From Triticum aestivum (Eukaryota; Streptophyta; Magnoliopsida; Poales; Poaceae): a stretch of 64,000 bases of DNA. The notes under the pieces were generated by a model. It was given only the letters and a program-made list of their open reading frames with translations. It was not told the DNA's origin and ran no database searches. Numbering within the stretch: position 1 is the stretch's first letter; each line of letters opens with the position of its first letter. The translations under genes were made by a program, and so were the position numbers. The stretch covers positions 60,991,789 to 61,055,788 of the forward strand of contig NC_057812.1 of assembly GCF_018294505.1 (NCBI RefSeq), in the 5' to 3' direction. Positions 1 through 9,890 of this stretch are shown piece after piece.

Positions 1-647
1 TTGTGGTCTTGGGCTGGGAGAAATCCCTGCTATGCGACGTCAAGGCTAGCAATGGCGACATCCGTAGACGCCGTCCCCTCCCTAGAGGCGTCGCTTTGGC
101 CCCAATCCAACTCCCCTCCTCTTGCTCAGGGGAAACCCTTGGTACGACCTTTGGACCAGGCAGCGGCGGTGTCATGGCATCGTCCCTTCCTTGGAGGCCC
201 CGTCTTGTTCATCGAGGAGTTTCAGTGGCATGGCTCAATTCGTTGTCAGCTTCTACTACGGGTCTGGGCCTCATTGGTGCAATGTACACCATCGCGGGTG
301 CTCTCTCAATGATGCCATCTCTTGGTCCGCCCAGGCCCTGCCGATCACTTGCGCCGACTTCTTCTTGGCACAATGGGTGGGATGCGTTGGTCTGTGTTGA
401 CCTCGAGTGTTGGTCTTGTTGTAAAGGTCCGCGGCGTCGGTTGTGACGCGGCTCGATTGCTCTGTGGGTTGTCTCATCACCACTGGCATGCAGTTGGCTT
501 AGGTGGAGCATGTATCATAGTACGCGTGGTGGGTGTGTTTGGTGGATGTGGTTGCTAACTTTTTTGATTGGCATTGTAATGGCCGAAAGGCATTGTATCC
601 GGCTTCTTTGCCGCTTCTTCTTCAATATAATTCTATAAGAAAAAAAA
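1..647 (+). mobile_element. Unclassified retroposon-like segment ending in poly(A)
   Basis: This is GC-moderate sequence with overlapping short ORFs in several frames and no recognisable protein. It ends in an AATATAAT-type stretch followed by eight A residues (640-647), which resembles the 3' end of a grass LINE or a retroposed transcript. The left end is outside the window, so no target-site duplication can be tested. I see no domain. It could equally be part of a host-derived repeat. Confidence is low. Confidence 0.3.
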
Positions 648-1406
648 CTAAATTAGTTGTTTTTCTCAAGTTGGCTAAAGCTAGCACAGGGCACATGGGG
701 GCGTGGAGATCAAGTGTGGAGGAGACGGGAGCAGCTGGGTCCAATTTTCCTTTGGGGTCGAAGGGAAAAAAGATCAATTTGTCTAATTCACATCTAGATA
801 TTTTTTAAGAATGTCACATCTAAGCTCCCACAATATATAATGCAGCAATAAGAAACAAAAAAATTAGGACAAAAAATAGACAACAAACAGAGTGAAAATC
901 CGATTAGATGTGACATAACTATGTCACATTTAGATGTGTCCTAGACAGACCAAAAGAAATAGACAGAAGGTTTCTAGTATGAATGTGTTCTCACGACCAT
1001 TAGTAAGCAAACATTGGCTAGATGCGTCTTTATTTTACCCTCTTTTTGTTGCGTACATCAAGTGGTCATATATTTTCTTTGTTCAATAATGTAGTGCATA
1101 TAAATTTTCTCGAAAATTAAAATCTACAAGTTTATAGAGAAAAATATTGAAATCTAAAGTCCAAAATACATATATATCATTAGATACATCATGTGAGACA
1201 TATATTTTCGTATTGTATAGATATTTTTTCCTTATAAATGTGATGCAAGTTTATGAAACATGACCTTTTAAAAATACAGTAATGCTATTCAGCGAACGTT
1301 CACTGAGGAAGCATCGCAGAATGAACAATTTTTTTATGACAATTTATGTTGTCAGTAGTATGGCAATTCTTTTATGCGAACATGGCAATTTCCGCTCATG
1401 AGATTC
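648..1406. repeat. Duplicated unknown segment, copy 1
   Basis: Several blocks here recur in the same order and orientation at 2114-2540: the block around 648-790, the block from 1021 to 1165, and the block from 1281 to 1390. The copies differ by many substitutions and by unequal spacing, so the duplication is old. There is no coding potential I would trust. Adjacent A/T-rich sequence at 800-1020 holds nothing I recognise. Confidence 0.6.
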
Positions 1407-1423
1407 AAAATCTATAACTTTTT

Positions 1424-2085
1424 AGAATTTAGTCCTCGTTAAAACTGCTAGCCTCCTTTCCTCCTCCTCCAGAAAAGTCTCATTCCTTCCCCCGTCGGCG
1501 CCGCCGCTGATCCGCCCCACCTCCGATGACCTTTGGGCCATGGAGGCGCGGAGGATCTCGGTCCCCCGCCGGCAGGAGGGACCCCATTGTCATTTTTATT
1601 AGGTTTAACATATTGGTTGGGGTTGTGTTGTGGTAGCAATCGATGTCCCTCAGTAGGAATAATGTCTCCCACGTTTGATCCCCATCCCGATGGTGCAAAC
1701 AGTATTGTTGGAAGACGTGTGGAGGTGTGTTTTCGTCGGATCTCACGAGATTTAGTCGGTGCTGGTCTTCGATGGATCTATTTGGATCCAGTGTATGATT
1801 ACATTTTTGATCTTTTTGGTCTACAACCCTCTTCATTGATGATGGTTGCTGCTCTAGTGTGCTGGTCATTTCGGGTTTTAGCACGACGACTTCCCGAACG
1901 TCTACTACAATAAGGTTTGCCCGGCTTCAGTGAGGGATGGGCAATGACGACGCCGCGCCTTCGGCTCGCTTCAGTGCAAGTAGTCATTGTTAGGTGGTCC
2001 ATGGACATGGTTGTAATTTTTTTTACCTCTTGTGTTCTCTGTACTATCATGATTGATGAGTACATTAAAAATTTCTTTTGTAAAA
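1424..2085 (+). mobile_element. Retroposed insert with poly(A) tail and 17-bp TSD
   Basis: A GC-rich 5' part and a 3' end of the form TGATGAGTACATTAAAAATT followed by an A-run are bounded by a perfect 17-bp direct repeat, AAAATCTATAACTTTTT, at 1407-1423 and 2086-2102. A poly(A) tail plus a target-site duplication of this length is the signature of LINE-type target-primed reverse transcription. No ORF with reverse-transcriptase motifs is present, so it is a 5'-truncated LINE, a SINE-like element or a retroposed transcript. It interrupts sequence otherwise related to the flanking duplicated segments. Confidence 0.7.
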
Positions 2086-2113
2086 AAAATCTATAACTTT
2101 TTGATTGTTTAAT

Positions 2114-2540
2114 ACTAAATTAGTTGTTTTCCTCAAGTTCCCTAAAGCTACCGTAGGGCATGTGAGGGCATGGAGATCAAGTGTGGAGGAGATGGACCAG
2201 GCGGTCCAGTTTTTTGGGCCGATGGGGAAAAAGATAGACCAGATCTTCTTTGATGGATTGGCGAGATGCATCTTTATTTTACTTTCTTTGTCGCGTACAT
2301 CAGTTGATCATATATCTTCTCCATTAATTTGATATTGTAGTGCACATAGATTTTCTAGAAAGTTAAAACTCTACAAGTTTATAGAGAAAAATATCAACAT
2401 CTAAGTACCAAAAACAGTTATGCTTTTCAGTGAACCTCCGCTGGGGGAGCACGGAATATTGAACATTTTTTATAGCAATTTGTGTTGTCCGTAGTATGGC
2501 AATTCCTTTAAGCGAGCATGGTAATTTTTGTTGAATAGCA
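2114..2540. repeat. Duplicated unknown segment, copy 2
   Basis: This is the second copy of the segment at 648-1406, in direct orientation. The matched blocks run through 2114-2250, 2267-2410 and 2417-2530. It is shorter than copy 1 because the blocks are closer together. The remaining 2541-2741 lies 3' of the last visible exon of the reductase gene on the minus strand and contains no exon I can recognise. Confidence 0.55.
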
Positions 2541-2741
2541 TTACGTTTTGTCAGAATTTGCCGTGTTTGTTTTGAAGAAATTTTCTTGTGTGATTTAAAG
2601 AATTTGCCATAGTAAACGTTTGCATTTGTCATGCTCCCGACGAACATTAGCTGGTTAAGCTGGTCCTAAATAAATGTTCATTATATTATCAAATGGAAAG
2701 GGAATAGTAGAATGAATTAATATAGAAAATTGTAAACTTAC

Positions 2742-4012
2742 CTGACACTGCACATCGATGCCTTTGCCTCTGTACTCAACGTAAAGGCTCCTGGAGAACT
2801 GAGCAACGTACCTATTTCAAATGGAAAAAGTTTATTTTAAACCCTGAATTTATAGAAGTTTGGCGAAACAAACCCTAAAGTCGATCCCACGGTTCTTGTT
2901 GGGCCGGTCCGCTTTAGTTTTTTTCCTTCTTCAAAACACGCAGTTTTTCTTCTTCTTTAAAACTGCAAAAATAAGCACGCAGAGTGACTTGAAACCGGGA
3001 CCTCCTGTTGTTGGTCAACGGAAGTAACCACGAGGACAGCACGTCTGTCGTGTTCACTTGTTCCCTTTTCCTTCTTCTTTTTTCTCTCTTTTCTTTTTCT
3101 TTTTCTCTTTCCTTTTTCTTTTTATTTTTCATTTTCATTTTTTCCTTAAATTCGTGGTCATCTTAGTAGGAAAAATAGCAAACGAAAACAAATCCCGGTC
3201 GATGTTTGGCACTCTCTTCTCGTGCTCATTCCTACGGTACGAATTAGATTTTTAATGCACGTGTGGTAGTGTAACACTGCATATTACCGTTTGGTGGCGG
3301 CGTAGATGGAGTAGAACGGTACGGAGGGTAGCGCCACCGTGCAGCCGGAGCCGATGTTGACGACGGCGCCCCTCCCCCGGTCCACCATCCCGGGCAGCAC
3401 GGCCGCCGTCACCTCCGTCAAGGCCCACAGGTTCACCCGTATCATGCTCACCCACGCCTCCGCGTCGACCTCGTGCAGGTACACCACGCCCGGCTTCGCC
3501 ACCCCGGCGTTGTTCACCAGGAGTCCGACGTCCAGCCCTGCCACCGCCTCCCGGAGCCGCCTCATCGCCTCATCCCCTGCCAAAAACACCATCAGTCAGC
3601 ACATCTGGATTATTTCTACGTTTCAGTACTGTGTGTGCTGCAGTGGTGCTTCACCTCGAGGAGTGGAGACGAGGGAGAAGTCGAACTGCACGGTCTTGGC
3701 CAGCACGCCGTGCGTTCGGGAGACGGTCTCGGAGATGTCCTGGAGCATGGCGGGGTCGCGGCCGACTAGCACGAGGTTGAGGCCGCGCCGCGCGAGCTCC
3801 AGCGCCATCGAGCGGCCGATGCCGGACGTCGGGCCGGTCACGACGGCCCACGCCCCGTAGCGGCGGCGGAGGTCCTTGGGCTGGCGCAGGCAGAGCGCGA
3901 GGCCGGAGATGTGGAAGAGGCGGTACGCGACCACGGCGACGTAGAGGGCGCCGAGGATGCCCAGTGAGACGAACCATGGCTCCTGCTGCCGGAGGAACGC
4001 GTCGGTGCCCAT
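2742..4012 (-). CDS. KCR: Very-long-chain 3-oxoacyl-CoA reductase (KCR-like SDR), partial gene
   Basis: Three minus-strand exons join in phase: 3655-4012, 3288-3576 and 2742-2811, giving 239 residues from the ATG at 4012. Exon 3 is a short 70-bp exon with AG and GTAAGT borders. The N-terminus has a membrane segment (about residues 13-31), then the Rossmann motif TGPTSGIG (59-66), NNAG (141-144), Ser196, and YAATK with Tyr211 and Lys215: the short-chain dehydrogenase catalytic set. Family members reduce 3-ketoacyl-CoA with NADPH in the ER fatty-acid elongase for waxes and sphingolipids and are about 310-320 residues, so roughly 75-80 C-terminal residues are missing here. The donor after exon 3 is intact, so the last exon may lie left of the window behind repeats, or the gene may be truncated. 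The HSD-like 'steroleosin' branch is less likely given the sequence after the YxxxK motif. Confidence 0.88.
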
Positions 4013-4020
4013 CCACCTCC

Positions 4021-4040
4021 TCTCTCTCTCTCTCTCTCTC
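4021..4040. repeat. (TC)10 microsatellite in the reductase 5' UTR
   Basis: Ten perfect TC units lie 8 bp upstream of the reductase start codon; on the gene's strand this is a GA tract. GA/CT tracts in plant 5' UTRs are common and often polymorphic. Confidence 0.9.
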
Positions 4041-4399
4041 CCGCCCCCCTACGCTGCGCTGCGCGTGCTAATTAAGCGCTTGGAGGTTGCCGCTGCCTGT
4101 GCTAATTAAGTGCGTGTCGCGGGCTTGTCCCGGATGTAAATTCTAGGCCAACCATGGCGGCAGCTCGTGCCCTTCCGACAAAAAATGCCCAAGTGGAGCG
4201 GCCAGCGGCGCCCCTTTCCCGCCCCCCGGTGGCCTGCAATAAAAGTGCGGGCACGCCCAGCTGGTGCTCGTGGGGACTATGAAATGAAGTAACAGGGGAC
4301 CGATCCCCTCGGGTTACATCTACGGGTCACATCTACGGGTTTCATTAACTTGCAATTTGTAAATATAGGAGTGTAGTACTTCGATCAAGAGCAGTACTC
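4041..4399 (-). promoter_or_regulatory. Probable upstream region of the reductase gene
   Basis: GC-rich sequence lies directly upstream of the reductase ATG and ends at the hAT insertion. It is the expected promoter and 5' UTR position. I do not see a convincing minus-strand TATA box, so no transcription start is proposed. Confidence 0.4.
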
Positions 4400-5301
4400 T
4401 ACGTAACCAGGGCCGGTCTTAAGATTTCGGCGGCCCTGGGCAAAACGAGAACCTAAGGCCCTTATATTTTACTTTAAAATTTTCTTTCGCTTTTCGAGAT
4501 GCAAAGTCGCTGGTAATGATCAATCTTGGGAATTTGCCAAACCTAACCGCTCTTGGGACATTTACAAACCTCACATTGTTTTTACTAATATATACTAGTC
4601 GTATTTAAATGATGCACATACTTCTTACAGTAGAACAAAAGCAATCACAACAAGGAAGCATACCTCGGCCATTATCAATGTGATGGCTCCTTCTACATGT
4701 CATTCTTGATAATATTTTTTGCTATTTGATGAAGCATTAGAACCATCTTCTAAGCCCTAGAAATAACATGGATAATGAGTTAAATATCATAAGCAATATG
4801 AGAAATCCGTTGACCCAAAGATTCAGTGTATTACTTTATATAATCTGCAGATACAAAGACATCATTTTCTGTCACTTTGATCCTGATCTAAGTTCAAAGT
4901 TTCTACAACGAACGGACTACTTTTTTCTGCACGTGAAGCAAGGAAGGGGATAAATCTCAAAATCCATACAAATTCACATGATTCAATAGAAAGGAGCCGA
5001 CGCAGTCACTACCAGAACATAAAAACGACCCTATTGGTATCGACGGTGATGACCTTGCTGTGATTGGGAACTGGGGTTTGTTGTGTTCTGGACGATGGGA
5101 AAAAAACGTTGCGTCAGCGTGTTGCCGCATTTGGGGACTGGAGTTCGACTTGGACCCCCGCCGCTAGGTCACCGGCACCAGGCTGTCGCGCGCAGCGGTG
5201 ATAAGAAGAAGAATTCCGAGGAGCTGGAGCGACGACTGACGTCTTGATGAAGAAAAGAAGAGACAACTGACGAAGCGATCGATCTGATTGATTTTTTTAG
5301 G

Positions 5302-7133
5302 GAAACGTTTAGATCTGGCACGCCGGTCCAAACTTCCACCGGTCGCGTGACACGCTGGCACTCACAACGTGCTGCAGCCTTGTATTCCCTTCACGCGAAA
5401 GGTTCCGCGCGAGACGCGTGCGTGGTGGGTTCGTGCGAACCGTTTTTTTACCTTATCTCTTTTTCCCCTCTTTTTTCCTGGCCACACAACGCCACATCGG
5501 TTTTCTTCCACCTCCAGCCCGCGCGCTGAACTTCTCTCATCCGTGCTCCATTGCCCTCATTAATAGCTTCAACCGGCTTCAGAGAAAGCTTCAACCGTCC
5601 GCATTTTTTGCTACAACCGACCGTCACCGGAACCAGCAATGTTTTGCTGGAACCGGCCGGAGAGGGAGCTGGAACCAGCAAATTTTTTTGCTGCATCCGG
5701 TGACAACATCTTTTTTGATAAGGAGCTGCAACCCACAACAGCGGGGATGACGATGCTACAAGCACGAACCGGGGACCGGCACCTGCAAGCGTGGACGTGT
5801 TGCACGGGGATGCTTCAACCATCTACGGAAAAGCTGTTAACGACACTCGACGAAGCTACAAGCAGCGACGGAAATTGCTAAATGCATCATTCTTTCTTGC
5901 AGGGACAAGAGAGAAGCAGGTGTTAAAACCGGTGCACATCGAAGCTACAACCGTCAACCCAAAATGCTACGACCAGTGGCATTTTTTGCTAGAACTAGAG
6001 AAAGAATAGGCTTCGACGGACGTGCGTCATAGCTGCAACCATACTGAAAAATGCTACGCCTGGCAACCAAAAAAGCTACATCCGATTTTGAAAAAAGCTT
6101 CAACTGGATACGGGGTAGCTGGAGGTCAGCCACCGCGCAGCCAAAAAAGCTGCAACCGGCGTCGAGAATAGCTACAACCCGCTTCTAAAAAAGCTTCAAA
6201 CCTAGATCGAAAAAGCTTCAACCGTCAACAGGGAAAGCTTCAACCAACCAATGTCAAACTCAAAAGAGTTGGAACCATTACGAGAAAAGCGTAAACCTTA
6301 GACAGAAAAAGATTCAACTGGCATTTTGTTTTTTGCTACAACGCACCACCGGCGTCGGCAGTTTGTGGCGCCGCCCCGACCAGCACTGCCCTGCTAGAAG
6401 CACAGTGCGTGATGCTACAACTAGCGTACCAACTTGCTACAACCAGGGTCTCGTTATGCTATGATGCATCGCCGACGTTGATCTTTTGCTACAACCACAC
6501 CGGCTATTGCTACAGCCCACATTTCTTATGCTACCACATACCACCGGCGCCGGTTCTTATGCTACAACCGCGTTGCTTTTTTGCTACAACCAGCATTGCC
6601 ATTTGCTACTATGAACCAATGGCAGCGGAGAAAAAGCTGTGACAGACGATTTTTTTTTTCCTGGAACCGACGGTGTTTTCTTGCTGCGACCGGCAGAGTT
6701 TTTGCCGGGACGGTGACGACTGCTCGTTTTTTTTGCCGGGATGGCGAGGCTGCACTAGAGACGGCGAGGGGGCTACGAAGGCGAGTACATGATGTTGCAA
6801 CCGACGACAAAGAGGGACCATGAACGGCGTGGGTGGTGCGTAGATCATGACGAATGGCGGCGAGACAGTTAGCGGGGGCAACGACGGCGAGGGCCACGAA
6901 AGCGCCGGTGATTCGTCGGAGGCCATGGCAAACCATGTCGTTGTACGAGACAGCCTGCATGGGAAGTCATCTACAGCCGGTCAAAGCTGTGTTCCTGTCT
7001 CTAATTCGAGACGAAGTGGTGCGGAGGGATGACGTGGTTTTTTTTAATCCAATGACCACAGATGGATTAATCCAACGACTGTGATAGGACCGGCGCAGCG
7101 CTTGGGCCGGTGCGCTGGCGCAGATTACTGCCT
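5302..7133. mobile_element. Mutator-like element nested in the hAT element
   Basis: The direct repeat ATTTTTTTAGG occurs at 5291-5301 and 7134-7144, consistent with the 9-bp (here 9-11 bp) duplication of Mutator-like elements. The ends are degenerate inverted repeats: the left AATCTG/ATCTGG..CGCCGGTCCAA region near 5310-5335 pairs with the right-end complement CACCGGCCCAAGC near 7085-7125. No MuDRA transposase is present. The interior is dominated by a GCTNCAACC motif (separate entry). The superfamily call depends mainly on the TSD and is moderate. Confidence 0.6.
5560..6800 (+). repeat. Dispersed GCT(A/T/G)CAACC motif array
   Basis: About 30 occurrences of GCTACAACC, GCTTCAACC, GCTGCAACC and one-base variants are spread over about 1.25 kb, almost all on the plus strand and spaced roughly 15-60 bp. 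Many are preceded by a T- or A-run (TTTTTTGCTACAACC). The array accounts for the many leucine/glutamine/proline-rich short ORFs in this stretch, which I do not consider genes. It could be a decayed minisatellite or a field of protein-binding sites. Confidence 0.8.
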
Positions 7134-7384
7134 ATTTTTTTAGGAGTCAGCGATCTGATTGATGACGAAGAGAAGAAGCGGCTGTGCGTAGCTATGCTTC
7201 AACTAGCGCTAGCGATCAGCAAGGGAATTGGGCCTAGCTTCGCTTCCTTTCTTAATTTTTTTCTCTGCCTAATATTTTTCCTCTATACTAATGTACCTGC
7301 ATGCCAGATCGTGGGCCCCTCTGAGTCTTGGGCCCTTGGCCGTTGCCTCGTTGGCCATACCCTAGGGCCGGCCCTGTACGTAAC

Positions 7385-7639
7385 ATTTTAACCTAAAAAC
7401 ACAAGCTATTTTTTTTAACTGCCTGAAGACTGGGCATCGGGCTTGGTGGCAGCGCGGAGAAGGATGCTAGAAGAGGCATGGTTGGCTTAGCGTCGAGCAG
7501 TAGGACGACGGAAGCTCGCGAGGTGGAGGATGGCGGACGACATCGTGGCTCGAGTACCCATGGGAACGGAGTTGTGGTGGTGCTCGGAGGCGGAGACGTG
7601 GTGGAGACGAGGCCGCAGCGGAAACCCTTGCGGGTAATA
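7385..7639. other. Unrecognised unique-looking sequence
   Basis: This sequence lies between the hAT element and duplicated segment Y. Short ORFs occur on both strands but none has recognisable domains. I see nothing supportable here. Confidence 0.3.
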
Positions 7640-8015
7640 GGATTAGACGAAGCACTGGGCGCAAGGGCAGAGCAGCGAGGCCGTGCCGGGTAACCGGAGG
7701 AGGGAGGAGAGCCGGAGTTGGGTCGACGAGGAGAGACGCAGGAGACAGCCGGCGTCAGCTGGGAATGGAGGCGGCGATGGCAGCATTTGGACCACGCGTT
7801 GGGGAGAGATGCAACGGAGAAGAGTGAGCCAGTATGCGAGGAGAAGTAGGCTCAATTGAGTTTTACAGGGTTCTGGACAGGCTTTCGCGGGCCGCTGCGA
7901 GAGGCATTACCCACCATCCATTTGGGACTCAAGTCAAATGATCATGTAGTTTTGTCGTGTGCTAATAACTCGTGCAGTTTTTCCTTGAGATTTATTACAT
8001 TGTCTATGAACCTTG
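7640..8015. repeat. Segment Y, copy 1
   Basis: This segment recurs in direct orientation at about 9520-9775. Matches start near GGATTAGACG/GGTTAGACGC and continue through the shared CCACCATCCATTT motif to TTCCTTGAGATTTA. Copy 1 has additional sequence around 7735-7890. It is non-coding as far as I can tell. It sits immediately left of the Tourist-like MITE dimer. Confidence 0.6.
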
Positions 8016-8018
8016 TTA

Positions 8019-8822
8019 GACTAGCCATAGTGAAGAATAACATACACTAGTAATATATTCCTAGACTATGTTATTACCTTCATAATCGATAGTAACATAA
8101 GTGTGGTAACATGCAAAGCTTTATTTATAATAAGTGATGTTATTGAAACTACCTCTCTCCTCCTTAACTCATTGCCACATAAGCAAATTTGCTGCATTGG
8201 ACTCGATGTTACTGCTGAAGTTACACTAGCCACAATGAAGAGTAACATACACTAGTAACATACACATATCCCTAGACTATGTTACTACCTTCATAGTGGG
8301 TAGTACTCCCCTCCTTTCCGGTTTATAGGGCTTATCTCAAAATTTTAGTCTTTCCATTTTATAAGCCTCAATTTGATTGTTCTTCATCACATGTTCAGAT
8401 TTCAAGGTGCATTAAATCATTACATGCAATTATTAAGAGAAAATCAACCAATGCATGTACTTTATGCATGCATGCATTGCAATTAATGCATTGGTAAACA
8501 TAATTTTTTGAGGAAAATAAGAGCATTAGTTGGATGCTTTTGCAAACTATAAAAAATATTTCACCACTCACCATCTACCTTGGTTGGTGAGATTTTTGAA
8601 TTAAGCCCCATAAATCGGAAATGAGTGAGTAACATAGGTATGGTGTCATGCAAAACTCCATTTATTAGATTATAGACTCATACTGCATTGGGATATGTGA
8701 TGTTATAGTAACATGCTAAATTACTAGAACTACCTCTCTCTTCATTAACTCATTGCCATATAGACAAATTTGCTGAGTTGGACTTGAAGTTAGTGCTGAA
8801 GTTACTCCCACTGTGACTAGTC
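8019..8822. mobile_element. Tandem dimer of a Tourist-like (Harbinger) MITE
   Basis: The outer ends are GACTAGCCATAGTG at 8019 and the complementary CACTGTGACTAGTC ending at 8822, flanked by TTA at 8016-8018 and 8823-8825. A 3-bp TTA/TAA duplication is typical of PIF/Harbinger MITEs. An internal junction near 8221-8230 (GTTACACTAGCC) shows two head-to-tail copies: 8019 to about 8222, and about 8224 to 8822, the second split by a Stowaway element. The two copies share the TAACATACACTAGTAA and CTCATTGCCA blocks. Confidence 0.75.
8306..8629. mobile_element. Stowaway-type (Tc1/Mariner) MITE nested in the Tourist dimer
   Basis: This 324-bp element starts CTCCCCTCCTTTCCGG and ends with the complementary CGGAAATGAGTGAG. 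It is flanked by TA at 8304-8305 and 8630-8631. Removing it restores a continuous Tourist sequence (GGGTAGTAACATAGG) matching the intact first Tourist copy, which supports the borders. A close relative lies at 32793-33115. Confidence 0.85.
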
Positions 8823-8825
8823 TTA

Positions 8826-9335
8826 CTATTATACTCTAAATGATGGACAAGAATTTATTGCACTGTCTTTTTGTGAACCCTGTTAGTATATTGTAAATGG
8901 TGGTCAGGAAATTTATTGCACCGTCTATGAACTCTACTGGCTGCAGTTATGCTAAATTGTAGGGGAAAAAATACCGGTGTCTACTTAACTGCTTATACTC
9001 AGTATATACATGAAACTAGTAGGGCCACTGGAATAAGTATCTCTAGTCAGTCTCGTACGTGGTGGCATTGGTTCCGTCGTCCCCATAGGGTGTGTGAGTA
9101 TTAGTTTCACCGTATATGATTCATCTAGTTGTGGGTTAGAGTCGTCAACCATGACGTGTCAGTTTATAGTGAAACGTTATCTCGTACCTCACAATGGTGC
9201 TTTTGACTTCAAAGTGAGGTTGGGTCTCCTCGTCTGGCCTTCTCCTTCCTCTTGAGTTTGAATGTTCATTCTTTGGATCCTTGTCGTTGTATCTTTTGAC
9301 AAAGACTTAATCCTCTTGGTTGCAATTACAACGAC
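8826..9335. repeat. Segment X, copy 1
   Basis: About 500 bp is repeated in direct orientation at about 33439-33975. Shared landmarks are the TGTTAGTATATTGTAAATG block, CATAGGGTGTGTGAGTATTA, and CTCTTGAGTTTGAATG, ending near TTGGTTGCAATTAC. Copy 2 has a 108-codon minus-strand ORF that is interrupted in copy 1, so I do not treat it as a gene. 9336-9519 holds nothing I recognise. Confidence 0.65.
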
Positions 9336-9519
9336 TCCTTGCCTTCGGTGATGCGGAGTAAGTGCGGCATTCAGATAGGCTCACGGGATGTCGTCTGCTT
9401 GTGCAGGTCGAAGATGGTGATGAATTTTTCTTTGAGCTTGTTTGTAAACTTCATTTTCATCAAGAGTGTTCTTGTAAGACTCGGACTTGGTTAACATATT
9501 GCGTATGACCTTGTGGTTA

Positions 9520-9775
9520 GTACGGTTAGACGCAGCGCTGGGCACGAGGGCAGAGCGGCGAGGCCGTGCTGGGTAACCGGAGGTGGGAGGAGAGCCGGAG
9601 TTGCGTCGAGGGAGAGGGGTGCAGGAGAATGGAGGCAGCGACGACAGCAGGAGGCATTGTCCACCATCCATTTTGGACTGAAGTCAAACGATTGTATGAT
9701 TAAAGGATTTTAGGGCAACATGGATAGCTTTGTTGTGTACTAACTCGCGAAGTTTTTCCTTGAGATTTACTACCT
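9520..9775. repeat. Segment Y, copy 2
   Basis: This is the direct repeat of 7640-8015, shorter and without the MITE dimer. Shared parts include the CCGTGCTGGGTAACCGGAGG-type block and the CCACCATCCATTT block. Confidence 0.6.
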
Positions 9776-9890
9776 CCGTCTGGGATTTTTAGACCGGCGA
9801 GCAACTCAGCGAGGTACAGTTTTACTACGCTGCATGTAAGAGAATTAGTTAAATAAATAGTGCATGCAAATAAAACAATAAGGTTGACCA
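9772..9890. mobile_element. Left fragment of a Stowaway MITE cut by the Copia array
   Basis: TACTACCTCCGTCTGGGATT at 9769-9788 has the start of a Stowaway terminus after a TA. The sequence stops at the Copia LTR (9891), and its complementary right end is not found where array B ends (32117), so the right half has been lost or moved. Confidence 0.45.

Larger units (their letters stand above)
4408..7376. mobile_element. hAT-type DNA transposon, non-autonomous, with nested insert
   Basis: The ends are CAGGGCCGG at 4408 and CCGGCCCTG ending at 7376, forming short terminal inverted repeats. They are flanked by a perfect 8-bp duplication TACGTAAC at 4400-4407 and 7377-7384. An 8-bp TSD with CAGGG ends is typical of the hAT superfamily. 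After removal of the nested Mutator-like element the hAT would be about 1.1 kb. No transposase or BED zinc-finger coding sequence is visible, so it must have been moved in trans. It lies upstream of the reductase gene. Confidence 0.85.

Noticed and set aside
1..446. Three overlapping plus-strand ORFs near the left edge
   Set aside because: Different frames cover the same bases, no motif is recognisable and the segment ends in poly(A); coding is not supported.
2930..3060. tRNA-like B-box resemblance on the minus strand in intron 2 of the reductase gene
   Set aside because: GGTTTCAAGTC matches a B-box only loosely, no A-box or tail was convincing, so a SINE or tRNA call is not supported.
5347..6960. 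Cluster of 60-132-codon ORFs on both strands
   Set aside because: They are produced by the GCTNCAACC motif array, which lacks stops in several frames.
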